Assembly (NCBI RefSeq): GCF_021209385.1
Contig: NZ_JAJOIL010000024.1
Location: forward strand, 1 to 64,000
From: Seleniivibrio sp.
GTDB taxonomy: Bacteria > Chrysiogenota > Deferribacteres > Deferribacterales > Geovibrionaceae
Direction of reading: 5' to 3'
Length of the DNA: 64,000 bases
Made by a program: the position numbers and the translations under genes. A model generated the notes under the pieces. The model searched no databases. It was not told where the DNA came from and worked only from the letters and a program-made list of their open reading frames with translations. Of the stretch, positions 9,095 through 17,109 are shown piece by piece. Numbering within the stretch: position 1 is the stretch's first letter; the number at the start of each line of letters is the position of its first letter.

Positions 9095-10042
9095 GTGACA
9101 TCGAAAACTAAAAACCTAATTTGGAACGGATTGCTGGTTGTTTTCCTATTCCTTCTTGGATTCGGAATTTACGGCGCATCCGTTAAGATTGATTACATCT
9201 GGCGATGGGAGAGGCTTCCGAAGTATATTTTCTACACGGACAGCCAGACCACAGCCGCACCTGTTGACGGAACCGTTACAATAGAGGGTTCAAAACTCAG
9301 TATTGTTCCCGCGGGAAGAGGTGATGCAGTCAGCTTTGAAGGTCTTGACGGTATAAAGGTCAAAAACGGCGACACTGTCACAAAAGGAAGCACCATAGCT
9401 GAAACAAGTTCGACAAAAGCAGGCCCGCTCGTGGTGGGCCTGTTTACTACACTTTACATCTCCTTCTTCTCGATTATTTTCGCGATCATTTTAGGTATTG
9501 TGACGGGACTCGCAAGGGTTTCGGGCAACCCGTTCTTTAAGAAGCTTTCGGTCTTTTATATTGAACTCATCAGAGGGACCCCCCTTCTGGTGCAGATATT
9601 CATTTTTTACTTTTTCATCGGGACAATATTCAATCTCGACAGAGTTACGGCGGGTATCGCCGCGCTATCGGTTTTCACGGGGGCATACATAGCCGAAATA
9701 GTCCGCGCGGGCATACAGTCCATCTCACGAGGTCAGATGGAAGCGGCACGAAGCCTTGGTATGAGCTATACACAGGCAATGGCACTGGTAATCCTGCCGC
9801 AGGCGTTTAAAAGAACGCTTCCACCAATGGCAGGTCAGTTTATATCTCTTATCAAAGATTCATCGCTGGTATCCGTTATATCCATCACCGATCTTACCAA
9901 AGCGGGAAGAGAGGTCGTCGCCTCAACTTTCAGCCCCTTCGAGGTCTGGTTTACAGTTGCGGCACTCTATCTCATTCTGACATCCGGTCTGTCGTTCCTT
10001 GTCCAGCTTCTGGAAAAGAGAATGGCTGCACAGGACAGGTAA
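9095..10042 (+). CDS. Polar amino acid ABC transporter permease with extracytoplasmic insert
   Basis: The membrane subunit of the importer. It starts at GTG, with AGGAG upstream. The C-terminal two thirds are a normal HisM/GlnP-type permease: FISLIKDSSLVSVISI near the end and the EAA-type loop AARSLGMSYTQAMALVILPQA that docks the ATPase. Residues 10-30 form an extra first membrane segment. Residues about 32-108 form an insert with repeated short beta strands and the motif VKNGDTVTKGS, resembling a barrel-sandwich (biotinyl/lipoyl-like) fold but without a modifiable lysine motif. The insert would face the periplasm. Confidence 0.92.
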   Translation: MTSKTKNLIWNGLLVVFLFLLGFGIYGASVKIDYIWRWERLPKYIFYTDSQTTAAPVDGTVTIEGSKLSIVPAGRGDAVSFEGLDGIKVKNGDTVTKGSTIAETSSTKAGPLVVGLFTTLYISFFSIIFAIILGIVTGLARVSGNPFFKKLSVFYIELIRGTPLLVQIFIFYFFIGTIFNLDRVTAGIAALSVFTGAYIAEIVRAGIQSISRGQMEAARSLGMSYTQAMALVILPQAFKRTLPPMAGQFISLIKDSSLVSVISITDLTKAGREVVASTFSPFEVWFTVAALYLILTSGLSFLVQLLEKRMAAQDR

Positions 10043-10054
10043 GGAGGCGATAAC

Positions 10055-10780
10055 ATGATTAAAGCTGAAAACGTAGTTAAAATATATCCCAACGGCGTAA
10101 AGGCGCTTAAAGGCGTTTCACTGGACGTGGCAAAGAGCGAAGTTCTGGTTATCATCGGACCTTCGGGTTCCGGCAAATCCACGATGCTTCGCACACTGAA
10201 CCTTCTTGAAGAGGTTCAGGAGGGCGAAATAGCTATCGACGGACAGTCGCTCACGCATCCTAAAACAAACATAAACCACCTGCGCGAAAACGTGGGTATG
10301 GTGTTTCAGGCATTCAACCTGTTTCCCCATAAAACTGTTCTTCAGAATATCACCCTCGCACCTATAAAGGTTAAAAAGCTGAAAAAAGACGAGGCTGATA
10401 CAATAGCCACGGAACTTCTGAAAAAGGTCGGTCTGTCGGATAAACGCGACTGCTACCCCAGCCAGCTTTCCGGCGGTCAGCAGCAAAGGGTTGCCATTGC
10501 GCGCGCACTCGCTATGCGTCCGAAGGTTATGCTCTTTGACGAACCTACCTCGGCTCTTGACCCCGAAATGATCGGCGAGGTTCTGGATGTTATGAAAACC
10601 CTCGCAAAAGAGGGAATGACAATGGTCGTCGTAACCCACGAGATGGGGTTTGCCCGCGAAATGGCGGACAGAGTTATCTTTATGGACGACGGGCTGAAGG
10701 TTGAAGAAGGAACACCGGCCGAATTGTTCAACAACCCGAAGAGCGACAGATTGAAGCTCTTTTTAAGTCAGGTACTTTAA
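10055..10780 (+). CDS. Polar amino acid ABC transporter ATP-binding protein
   Basis: A GlnQ/HisP-type ATPase energising the importer from the cytoplasmic face. Walker A is GPSGSGKST at 35-43. The Q-loop region is [13 protein letters not shown]. The signature is [15 protein letters not shown], Walker B is [12 protein letters not shown], and the switch histidine is in VVTHEMGFA. The 241 residues are the normal length. An AAGGAGG ribosome site follows the permease stop by two bases, and a strong terminator follows the gene, closing the four-gene operon. Confidence 0.97.
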   Translation: MIKAENVVKIYPNGVKALKGVSLDVAKSEVLVIIGPSGSGKSTMLRTLNLLEEVQEGEIAIDGQSLTHPKTNINHLRENVGMVFQAFNLFPHKTVLQNITLAPIKVKKLKKDEADTIATELLKKVGLSDKRDCYPSQLSGGQQQRVAIARALAMRPKVMLFDEPTSALDPEMIGEVLDVMKTLAKEGMTMVVVTHEMGFAREMADRVIFMDDGLKVEEGTPAELFNNPKSDRLKLFLSQVL

Positions 10781-10790
10781 TTAAAAAGTA

Positions 10791-10816
10791 AAGGCGACCG
10801 TTTGGTCGCCTTTTTT
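10791..10816 (+). terminator. Rho-independent terminator of the ABC transporter operon
   Basis: A 9-bp perfect stem (10791-10799 with 10804-10812) has a four-base loop and runs into six T. The stem matches that at 128-147. Confidence 0.88.
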
Positions 10817-10868
10817 ATTATCCACAAGTTTTTGCAAACCCTGTCATGGTAAACATACTATGCTTTTC

Positions 10869-10942
10869 AGACTGCTTCGCATACGCTCGCAGAGACAGGT
10901 TTTTCTTTCCGTCTTCGCGAGAAGCGCAGCGACGACGCGATC
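10869..10942. repeat. REP-like palindromic repeat, full copy
   Basis: A type 2 arm (10869-10896, from AGACTGCTTCG to CTCGCAGAGAC) is followed by an inverted type 1 arm (10911-10942, from GTCTTCGCGAG to GCGATC). The unit is the reverse orientation of the full copy at 29547-29617. It sits in the 360-base gap after the ABC operon terminator. Confidence 0.7.
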
Positions 10943-10980
10943 CAACTTTTTCTCCCCCCTTTAGAAAAGGAGACTTAAAG

Positions 10981-11130
10981 CTGACAACGCCGGAATGCGA
11001 TGCGTTATCAACTTTCCTGCGGTGCTTAGAACCGAGCAGTCCAAGGCGGAGGGAGAAAAATATGCGCAGTGTACTCGAATGTACATGAGCAATATTTTTA
11101 TCCTGACAACGCCGGAATGCGATGCGTTAT
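10981..11130. repeat. Pair of 28-bp direct repeats flanking an AT-rich hairpin unit
   Basis: Identical 28-base copies at 10981-11008 and 11103-11130 (core CGCCGGAATGCGATGCG) flank CGAGCAGTCCAAGGCGGA (11033-11050) and an imperfect inverted repeat (11056-11099) nearly the same as that at 4760-4808. No open reading frame of substance lies inside. This and the repeat at 10869 fill the gap between the ABC operon and the next chemoreceptor. Confidence 0.75.
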
Positions 11131-11140
11131 AAGCGCCGTA

Positions 11141-12949
11141 TCATATCTTAAAGATACGTGTTCCTTCCATCTGCTCATCCGCCTGCTTCTGCAGGTCTGC
11201 AACAGTATGAGAAACCTGAGAAATAGCCGCCGTACTCTGTTCCAGCCCGCTCGATATTACCTGAGCATTGTCGTTTATGTTTGTTATAGCCTGCGACTGT
11301 TCACCAACAGCGGTTGTTATCATTGAGCTTGATGTGGATATCTCGTTAACTGATTCCACGATCTTTTCAAATATCTGGTCAACAGCGTTAAGCTTTTCTG
11401 CACCGGTTTCAACCTTTTTACCTGCCGCAATCATTTCAGTATTGGTTCTTGCAGTTTCTTTTACAAACTGGGAGATGATTGTGCGAATCTCCTCGGTTGA
11501 CTGCTGTGTACGCTCCGCAAGCTTACGGACTTCGTCTGCGACAACTGCGAAACCTCGTCCGTGGTCGCCTGCTCTTGCTGCTTCAATAGCTGCGTTAAGA
11601 GCAAGAAGGTTTGTCTGGTCAGCGATATCGTTTATAACAAGCAGGATGCTTCCGATGTCCTCTGACGACTTTGCAAGCCCGGCAACGGTTGTGCTGAGCT
11701 CTGAAACGTTTTTGCGTATGTCGCCCATAACGTCGTTGGCGGATTCGATATGCTTCTGTCCCTCTGCCGTAAGTCCTTTTGCAGCGGACGACTTATCGGA
11801 GACCTCGTGTATGGACTGCATTACAAGTGCAGAAGAAGTGCTTATCTCTTCCACAGCGGATGCGACTGACGAAACCTGCTGTGACTGTTCGGAGAACGTA
11901 CTTGCCAGTTCCTCGGTGGTGCTTGCAAGCTCCGTACTGCCGGATGCCAGAGAGTTAGCAGAAAGTATGATATTCTCTATTATTTCTTTGAGCCTGAGCC
12001 TCATCTCCTCCATAGCTGCCGCAAGATGACCTATTTCGTCTGTCTGACGGATGTCAAGCGGTTTGGAGAAATCGCCCTTGGAAAGATTTGCAGCGAAATC
12101 CATTGCTTTGCCCATGGGAACAGTGAGCGAACGTGTGATCAGTACAGATAAAAGGGTTCCCAGAGCAACAGATGCCAGTGAAAAGACAATTATAATTATT
12201 ACTGATACTGCAGTATTAGTATTCATTTTTGCCTTTTCCTTTTCAACAACCACTATGGAAAGCTTCTGTGCGTTTGAGGCAGATTTAAGCATATCGTTCT
12301 GCAATGATGCCATGTGTTCAACAGTTTCAACACTTTTCTTAAAAGATGCCTCGTATTCATTTAACAATGACAATATGTTAGGCATCCCTGAGGCAGATGC
12401 GCTTACTGCTTTAAAACTTCTGTTAACTTCATCCAGAGGCATAGCAGTATTATTCATATAACGCAGAACTTCAATGCGCATCTTTAAAAGATTCTCATGA
12501 ACAGCAGGGACAGAATTTGTGGCTGCAATGGCTTTTGCTCCCGCAGCAGCCATTTCATCACGAATTCTATTCTTTGTTTCCAGAGTGGCAACATATTCTT
12601 TCAGCTTGTCATGATAGGTTTTAACAGAAACAAGTATTTCCTGAATTTCTTGATCATCCTTCATTTCCGGATATTCATCATATCCATCTTCAATCAGTTT
12701 GGTTGCAAGGTTCAGATTTTCATCTGTTTTCGCAGCGTAAGATTCATCGAAAGAGTTTGAATACATGAATCTTGCGATTCTTGCCTCATATATGGCATTC
12801 TGCACATTAGAGATTGTATCCATTTTTCTTGCCTGGCTTGCTATTCCTTTGATTTCAAAGTAGCTTACGAGCCCCATCACCACAAGGAATAACAGAACGA
12901 TTCCGAATCCAATGGTAAGCTTAAGGGAAAGTTTCATGTTGTTGAGCAT
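11141..12949 (-). CDS. Methyl-accepting chemotaxis protein, helical (HBM-like) sensor
   Basis: A transmembrane chemoreceptor of 602 residues. Membrane segment 1 is at about 10-32. A long all-helical periplasmic domain of about 210 residues follows, with the size and character of a helical bimodular (HBM) sensor, a class that binds organic acids in other bacteria. Membrane segment 2 is at about 246-272, then HAMP and a signalling domain with the usual hairpin tip ([18 protein letters not shown]). I start at the ATG at 12949 ([10 protein letters not shown]) because GAGGT lies six bases upstream; an in-frame ATG at 12994 precedes that site. No clear terminator is seen; the direct repeat lies just after the stop. 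Confidence 0.94.
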   Translation of the reverse strand: MLNNMKLSLKLTIGFGIVLLFLVVMGLVSYFEIKGIASQARKMDTISNVQNAIYEARIARFMYSNSFDESYAAKTDENLNLATKLIEDGYDEYPEMKDDQEIQEILVSVKTYHDKLKEYVATLETKNRIRDEMAAAGAKAIAATNSVPAVHENLLKMRIEVLRYMNNTAMPLDEVNRSFKAVSASASGMPNILSLLNEYEASFKKSVETVEHMASLQNDMLKSASNAQKLSIVVVEKEKAKMNTNTAVSVIIIIVFSLASVALGTLLSVLITRSLTVPMGKAMDFAANLSKGDFSKPLDIRQTDEIGHLAAAMEEMRLRLKEIIENIILSANSLASGSTELASTTEELASTFSEQSQQVSSVASAVEEISTSSALVMQSIHEVSDKSSAAKGLTAEGQKHIESANDVMGDIRKNVSELSTTVAGLAKSSEDIGSILLVINDIADQTNLLALNAAIEAARAGDHGRGFAVVADEVRKLAERTQQSTEEIRTIISQFVKETARTNTEMIAAGKKVETGAEKLNAVDQIFEKIVESVNEISTSSSMITTAVGEQSQAITNINDNAQVISSGLEQSTAAISQVSHTVADLQKQADEQMEGTRIFKI

Positions 12950-13051
12950 AATACACCTCAAATAATAAAGAGACTTTAATTGTGTAATTTCCAATATGGA
13001 ATTAATTTTCCATTCGTCAACGATAAAATTTATTTACACTAGTATACATTA

Positions 13052-13744
13052 TTATTCGGTACAATGCTCAACAAATTTACTTAAAAGTGTATTTGCCTCA
13101 AGAGTTTCGCTAATTGAACACAGAATTGACTCAGGGTTAATTAATTTATTTTTCTGGAACAGGGCATATTCCCTGCTGATGATTGAATCGTATTCAGGAT
13201 GGAATTGAACTCCCCATGCGTTCTTTCCAATTCTGAAAGCGTGGTGAGGCTCATAATCGTTTTCGGCAAGAAGAACGGCACCCTCCGGCAGTGTCAGAAC
13301 TGACTGTGTGTGCGTAACATGTGCCTTAAAAGATTTCGGCATGGATTTAAAAACCGGATCTTTCTTTGCTTCGGCTGTAAGATTGATATCAACAGTTCCG
13401 ATCTCAGGTCCCTTCGGATGATCCCCGACAACGCCGCCCATGGCATGAGCAAGAAGCTGATGCCCGTAGCAGACGCCCATTATTGGAATCTCCTTTGCAA
13501 CTGCATCTTTCAGCCAGTGCGCGGTCATTTCGCTCCACTCGTGGCGGTCGGTGACCATCTCGTGAGCGCCTGTGATGAGTATCCCGTCGAAATCATCCGG
13601 CTTAGGCAGCGCACTCTTCTGTACGTCGATGATCTTTACCTGCTGCCTCATAACACCCATGAACCTTATCATCCAGTCTTCAAAGTCGCCGTAATGCGTT
13701 GAAAGGTCTCTCATGGTGTTGCCGGTTTTTATCAAAAGGAACAT
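13052..13744 (-). CDS. Class I glutamine amidotransferase domain protein
   Basis: A stand-alone class I glutamine amidotransferase of 230 residues, like the GMP-synthase-type or gamma-glutamyl hydrolase-type proteins often found alone in genomes. The catalytic triad is visible: Cys92 in MGVCYGHQ, and His182 and Glu184 in GVQFHPEYD. No synthetase domain is attached and no obvious acceptor enzyme lies nearby. The downstream neighbour on the same strand is a chemoreceptor and the upstream one is aconitase, so no pathway can be read from context. GAGGAT precedes the start. Confidence 0.88.
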   Translation of the reverse strand: MFLLIKTGNTMRDLSTHYGDFEDWMIRFMGVMRQQVKIIDVQKSALPKPDDFDGILITGAHEMVTDRHEWSEMTAHWLKDAVAKEIPIMGVCYGHQLLAHAMGGVVGDHPKGPEIGTVDINLTAEAKKDPVFKSMPKSFKAHVTHTQSVLTLPEGAVLLAENDYEPHHAFRIGKNAWGVQFHPEYDSIISREYALFQKNKLINPESILCSISETLEANTLLSKFVEHCTE

Positions 13745-13794
13745 ATTAATATCCTCAATGTCAGTATGTCAGAACAGTATAGACCTTTTTTGGC

Positions 13795-13830
13795 AAAATA
13801 AAACAGAAAAGGCAGGGTTTCCCCTGCCTT
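13795..13830 (-). terminator. Rho-independent terminator of the aconitase gene
   Basis: A 9-bp stem (13809-13817 with 13822-13830) lies 22 bases after the aconitase stop. The minus-strand tail (complement of 13795-13808) is T-rich. Confidence 0.78.
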
Positions 13831-13852
13831 AAAGATTCGTAAAGGATATGGT

Positions 13853-16498
13853 TTATTTCGCCATGTTCCTGAGAACATAGGGTAAAATACCGCCGTGTCT
13901 GAAATATTCAATCTCAATCTCAGTATCCAGACGGCACATGACGTCAAATTTGATCTCTTTTCCGTCAGGCTTGGTTGCGGTCACTTTCAGAGTGCATCTG
14001 GGTGAAACTTTATCCACACCGACAACGTCATAGGTCTCTGTCCCATCCAGCCCCAGAGTTTTCCAGCCGTCGCCGTTTGTGAACACCATGGGAAGAACTC
14101 CCATGCCCGCGAGATTGCTTCTGTGGATACGCTCAAAGCTCTCCGCAATAACACCTTTTACGCCGAGCAGAACCGTACCTTTCGCCGCCCAGTCGCGTGA
14201 TGAACCGGAACCGTATTCCTTACCGCCGAGGATTATGGAAGGAACGCCTTCTTTAATATACTTCATTGCGGCGTCATAAATATACATCTCTTCGCCGTCC
14301 GGCATATGGCGTGTGAAACCGCCCTCTTTCGGTTCGGCAAGTTTGTTCGCAATGCGCACGTTTGCAAGAGTTCCGCGCATCATCACCTCATGGTTGCCGC
14401 GTCTGGCACCGTAAGAGTTGAAATCGAACGGGGTAACGCCGTTTTCCTGCAAATATTTACCCGCCGGATAGTCGGCAGGTATGGTACCTGCTGGTGATAT
14501 GTGATCGGTCGTGATGGTGTCGCCAAGCATGCAAAGAGGTTTCGCACCTTTGATATCACCGGGGATAACAGGTGTCAGGCTGAAATCCTCGAAGAACGGG
14601 GGTCTTCTGATGTATGTTGATTTCTGATCCCAGTCGTAGATACTGCCTTTGACAGTTGGAAGCGCTCTCCAGTTCTCGTCGCCGTCCAGAATCTCGCTGT
14701 AGCGTTTTTTGTACTGCTCATTGCTAACGCATTTGTTCACCAGCGCCCATACCTCGTCGTTTGAAGGGAAAACGTCTTTCATATAAACGTCTTTACCGTC
14801 TTTGGATTTACCGATGGGGTCTTTGTAAAGATCAATATCCATTGTTCCAGCCAGAGCGTAAACTACCACAAGCATCGGGGATGCAAGATAGTTCTGACGA
14901 ACAAGCGGATGAATCCTCGCCTCAAAGTTTCTGTTGCCGGAAAGCACTGATGCAACGTTCAGCTTGTTCTCTTTGATAACCTTTTCAAGTTCGGGTTTCA
15001 GAGGTCCTGCGTTACCGATACATGTTGTACAGCCGTAAGCGGCGAGGTTAAAACCAAGCTGGTTGAAATAAACGTCAACGCCCGCTTCGCGGAGGTAGTC
15101 TGTGACGACCTGTGATCCGGGGGCAAGACTCGTTTTCACATAGGGCTTAATAGTGAGCCCCAGCTCAACGGCTTTTTTAGCAACAAGACCGGCACCTATC
15201 ATAACATAAGGATTGGAAGTGTTGGTGCAGGAGGTGATTGCGGCTATAACGACATCGCTCTCTCTGAGAGCAAATTTCTTGCCGTCCATCTCAACATCAA
15301 ATGAACGGGGAGCCGCAACTTCGTTCGCAACGGTTGCCTTCAATGCATCCAGCGGAACGTGCTGGTGGGGTTTTTTGGGACCAGCGACGCACTTTTTAAC
15401 TGTGGCAAGGTCAAGCTCAAGCACCTGAGTATATTCCGGTTCCTGCGAATAGTCGTTAAAAAGCAGGTTCGCTTTCGTATAGTTTTCAACAAAGTCGGCA
15501 ACGTCGCCTCTGTTCGTATTGCGCAGATAACGGAGTGTTTCGTCATCAACGGCAAAAAAGCCCATAGTTGAACCGAATTCGGGAGACATGTTTGATATGG
15601 TAGCTCTGTCGGGCAGAGTGAGTGATTTAAGTCCGGGACCGTAAACCTCAACAAATTTCTCCACAACTTTCGCCTTGCGAAGAAGTTCTGTGATGGAAAG
15701 AACTACGTCTGTACCTGTGATACCCTCCGCAATCTTTCCTGTGAGTCTGAGACCGATAACCTCAGGAATAGGCATATAGTAAGGCTGACCGAGCATTACC
15801 GCTTCCGCCTCGATACCGCCCACGCCCCAGCCCAGAACGCCGATGGCGTTGATCATGGTGGTGTGTGAATCCGTACCGACAAGTGTGTCGCAGAAAGCTG
15901 TTTTCTCGCCGTCAACGTCCCCTTTCAGAACAACCTGACCGAGGTATTCAAGGTTTACCTGATGGCAGATGCCTGATTTCGGGGGAACGATGCGCATATT
16001 GTTAAAGCTCGCCTGTGCCCATTTAAGAAAAGCATAGCGCTCGCCGTTGCGTTCATATTCTCTTTTAACGTTCTTGTCCAGCGAATCGGGTGTCCCGTAA
16101 TAGTCCACCTGAACAGAGTGGTCAACGATGAGATCAACGGGAACAAGGGGATTTATGAATGAGGCATCTTTGCCCTTTTCAACCAGTGCGTCGCGCATTG
16201 CCGCAAGATCAACAACGCCGGGAACTCCGGTGTAGTCCTGCATGATAACTCTTGCTGGGTGATACGGTATCTCATAAGGCACTGCATAAGACTTTTTCCA
16301 TTTGCCAAGCTCTTTAACAGCGTCCTCTTTAACTATCCTTCCGTCAAAATTTCTGACAAGGTTCTCCAATAAAACCCTGATAGAAAAAGGCAGCTTCTGT
16401 ATATCCGCAATCCCTGCGTCGCGTACCTTTTTCAGGTCGTAATAGGCGTATGCCTGACCGCCAAACTCAAAATGACTTCTGAATTGCTCTTTATTCAT
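13853..16498 (-). CDS. acnA: Aconitate hydratase, AcnA type
   Basis: A cytoplasmic [4Fe-4S] enzyme that interconverts citrate and isocitrate in the citric acid cycle. At 881 residues it fits the AcnA/IRP-like family. The cluster cysteines are Cys424 (ITSCTNTSNP) and Cys490/Cys493 (YGCTTCIGNAGP). The C-terminal swivelling domain carries GGKEYGSGSSRDWAAKG. I start at 16498 (MNKEQFRS): the sequence GGAG sits 7 bases upstream, inside the reading frame that runs from an alternative ATG at 16525. It is transcribed alone. Together with the korAB-type oxidoreductase at 31.7-34.3 kb it points to a ferredoxin-linked citric acid cycle. Confidence 0.97.
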   Translation of the reverse strand: MNKEQFRSHFEFGGQAYAYYDLKKVRDAGIADIQKLPFSIRVLLENLVRNFDGRIVKEDAVKELGKWKKSYAVPYEIPYHPARVIMQDYTGVPGVVDLAAMRDALVEKGKDASFINPLVPVDLIVDHSVQVDYYGTPDSLDKNVKREYERNGERYAFLKWAQASFNNMRIVPPKSGICHQVNLEYLGQVVLKGDVDGEKTAFCDTLVGTDSHTTMINAIGVLGWGVGGIEAEAVMLGQPYYMPIPEVIGLRLTGKIAEGITGTDVVLSITELLRKAKVVEKFVEVYGPGLKSLTLPDRATISNMSPEFGSTMGFFAVDDETLRYLRNTNRGDVADFVENYTKANLLFNDYSQEPEYTQVLELDLATVKKCVAGPKKPHQHVPLDALKATVANEVAAPRSFDVEMDGKKFALRESDVVIAAITSCTNTSNPYVMIGAGLVAKKAVELGLTIKPYVKTSLAPGSQVVTDYLREAGVDVYFNQLGFNLAAYGCTTCIGNAGPLKPELEKVIKENKLNVASVLSGNRNFEARIHPLVRQNYLASPMLVVVYALAGTMDIDLYKDPIGKSKDGKDVYMKDVFPSNDEVWALVNKCVSNEQYKKRYSEILDGDENWRALPTVKGSIYDWDQKSTYIRRPPFFEDFSLTPVIPGDIKGAKPLCMLGDTITTDHISPAGTIPADYPAGKYLQENGVTPFDFNSYGARRGNHEVMMRGTLANVRIANKLAEPKEGGFTRHMPDGEEMYIYDAAMKYIKEGVPSIILGGKEYGSGSSRDWAAKGTVLLGVKGVIAESFERIHRSNLAGMGVLPMVFTNGDGWKTLGLDGTETYDVVGVDKVSPRCTLKVTATKPDGKEIKFDVMCRLDTEIEIEYFRHGGILPYVLRNMAK

Positions 16499-16596
16499 CA
16501 TTCGTCTCCTTGTTTTTTTCGGCAAGTATATGTAATTTTACTATTATATTTCCAAGACGCAAACAAATAAAATAAGTTTACGGAAAATAAGGAGGT

Positions 16597-17055
16597 ATGT
16601 TGAAAGCTCAAAAACTTGAAAGAATACAGTTCATGAACGTGACTGCGGAAAAGGCATGGGACTTTTTCTCATCACCGATGAATCTGGCGGAAATAACACC
16701 GCCCTGGCTTGATTTCCGCGTAATGTCGGAAGTACCGGAAAAGATGTACGAAGGCATGATGGTACAGTATAAGGTTCATCCGCTGGCAGGTTTACCTATA
16801 TGGTGGGTGACGGAAATAACCCATGTGAACGAGCCGTATTTCTTTGTGGACGAACAGCGAAAAGGTCCTTATAGGCTCTGGCACCATGAACACCATTTCA
16901 AAGAACAGGACGGCGGCGTCCTCATGACGGATATAGTCCATTACATACTGCCGCTCTCCGCCATCTCCCAGCCTTTCATCGGCTGGTACGTCGCCCGTAA
17001 GCTGGACGCTATTTTTGATTACAGAGCAAATATGCTTAAACATCTGTTTTTATAA
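16597..17055 (+). CDS. SRPBCC-family ligand-binding protein
   Basis: A 152-residue protein with the START/SRPBCC helix-grip fold pattern: ERIQFMNVTAEKAWDFFSSPMNLAEITPPWLDF at the start is characteristic of the small stand-alone members, sometimes labelled cell division inhibitor or coenzyme-binding. The ligand and role are unknown. The AAGGAGG site ends only one base before the ATG at 16597, which is unusually close; the second codon, TTG at 16600, would have a better spacing and may be the real start. It is plus strand, divergent from aconitase and 54 bases ahead of the EAL-GGDEF gene. Confidence 0.85.
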   Translation: MLKAQKLERIQFMNVTAEKAWDFFSSPMNLAEITPPWLDFRVMSEVPEKMYEGMMVQYKVHPLAGLPIWWVTEITHVNEPYFFVDEQRKGPYRLWHHEHHFKEQDGGVLMTDIVHYILPLSAISQPFIGWYVARKLDAIFDYRANMLKHLFL

Positions 17056-17109
17056 TTTAATTAACATTGTCTGACAATTACATGACATCTGCCTACTATT
17101 AAGAGTGGT

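Noticed and set aside
10981-11130. A possible CRISPR array (28-bp repeats)
   Set aside because: Only two copies, spaced by 94 bases that contain a hairpin, with no regular spacer length and no cas genes.
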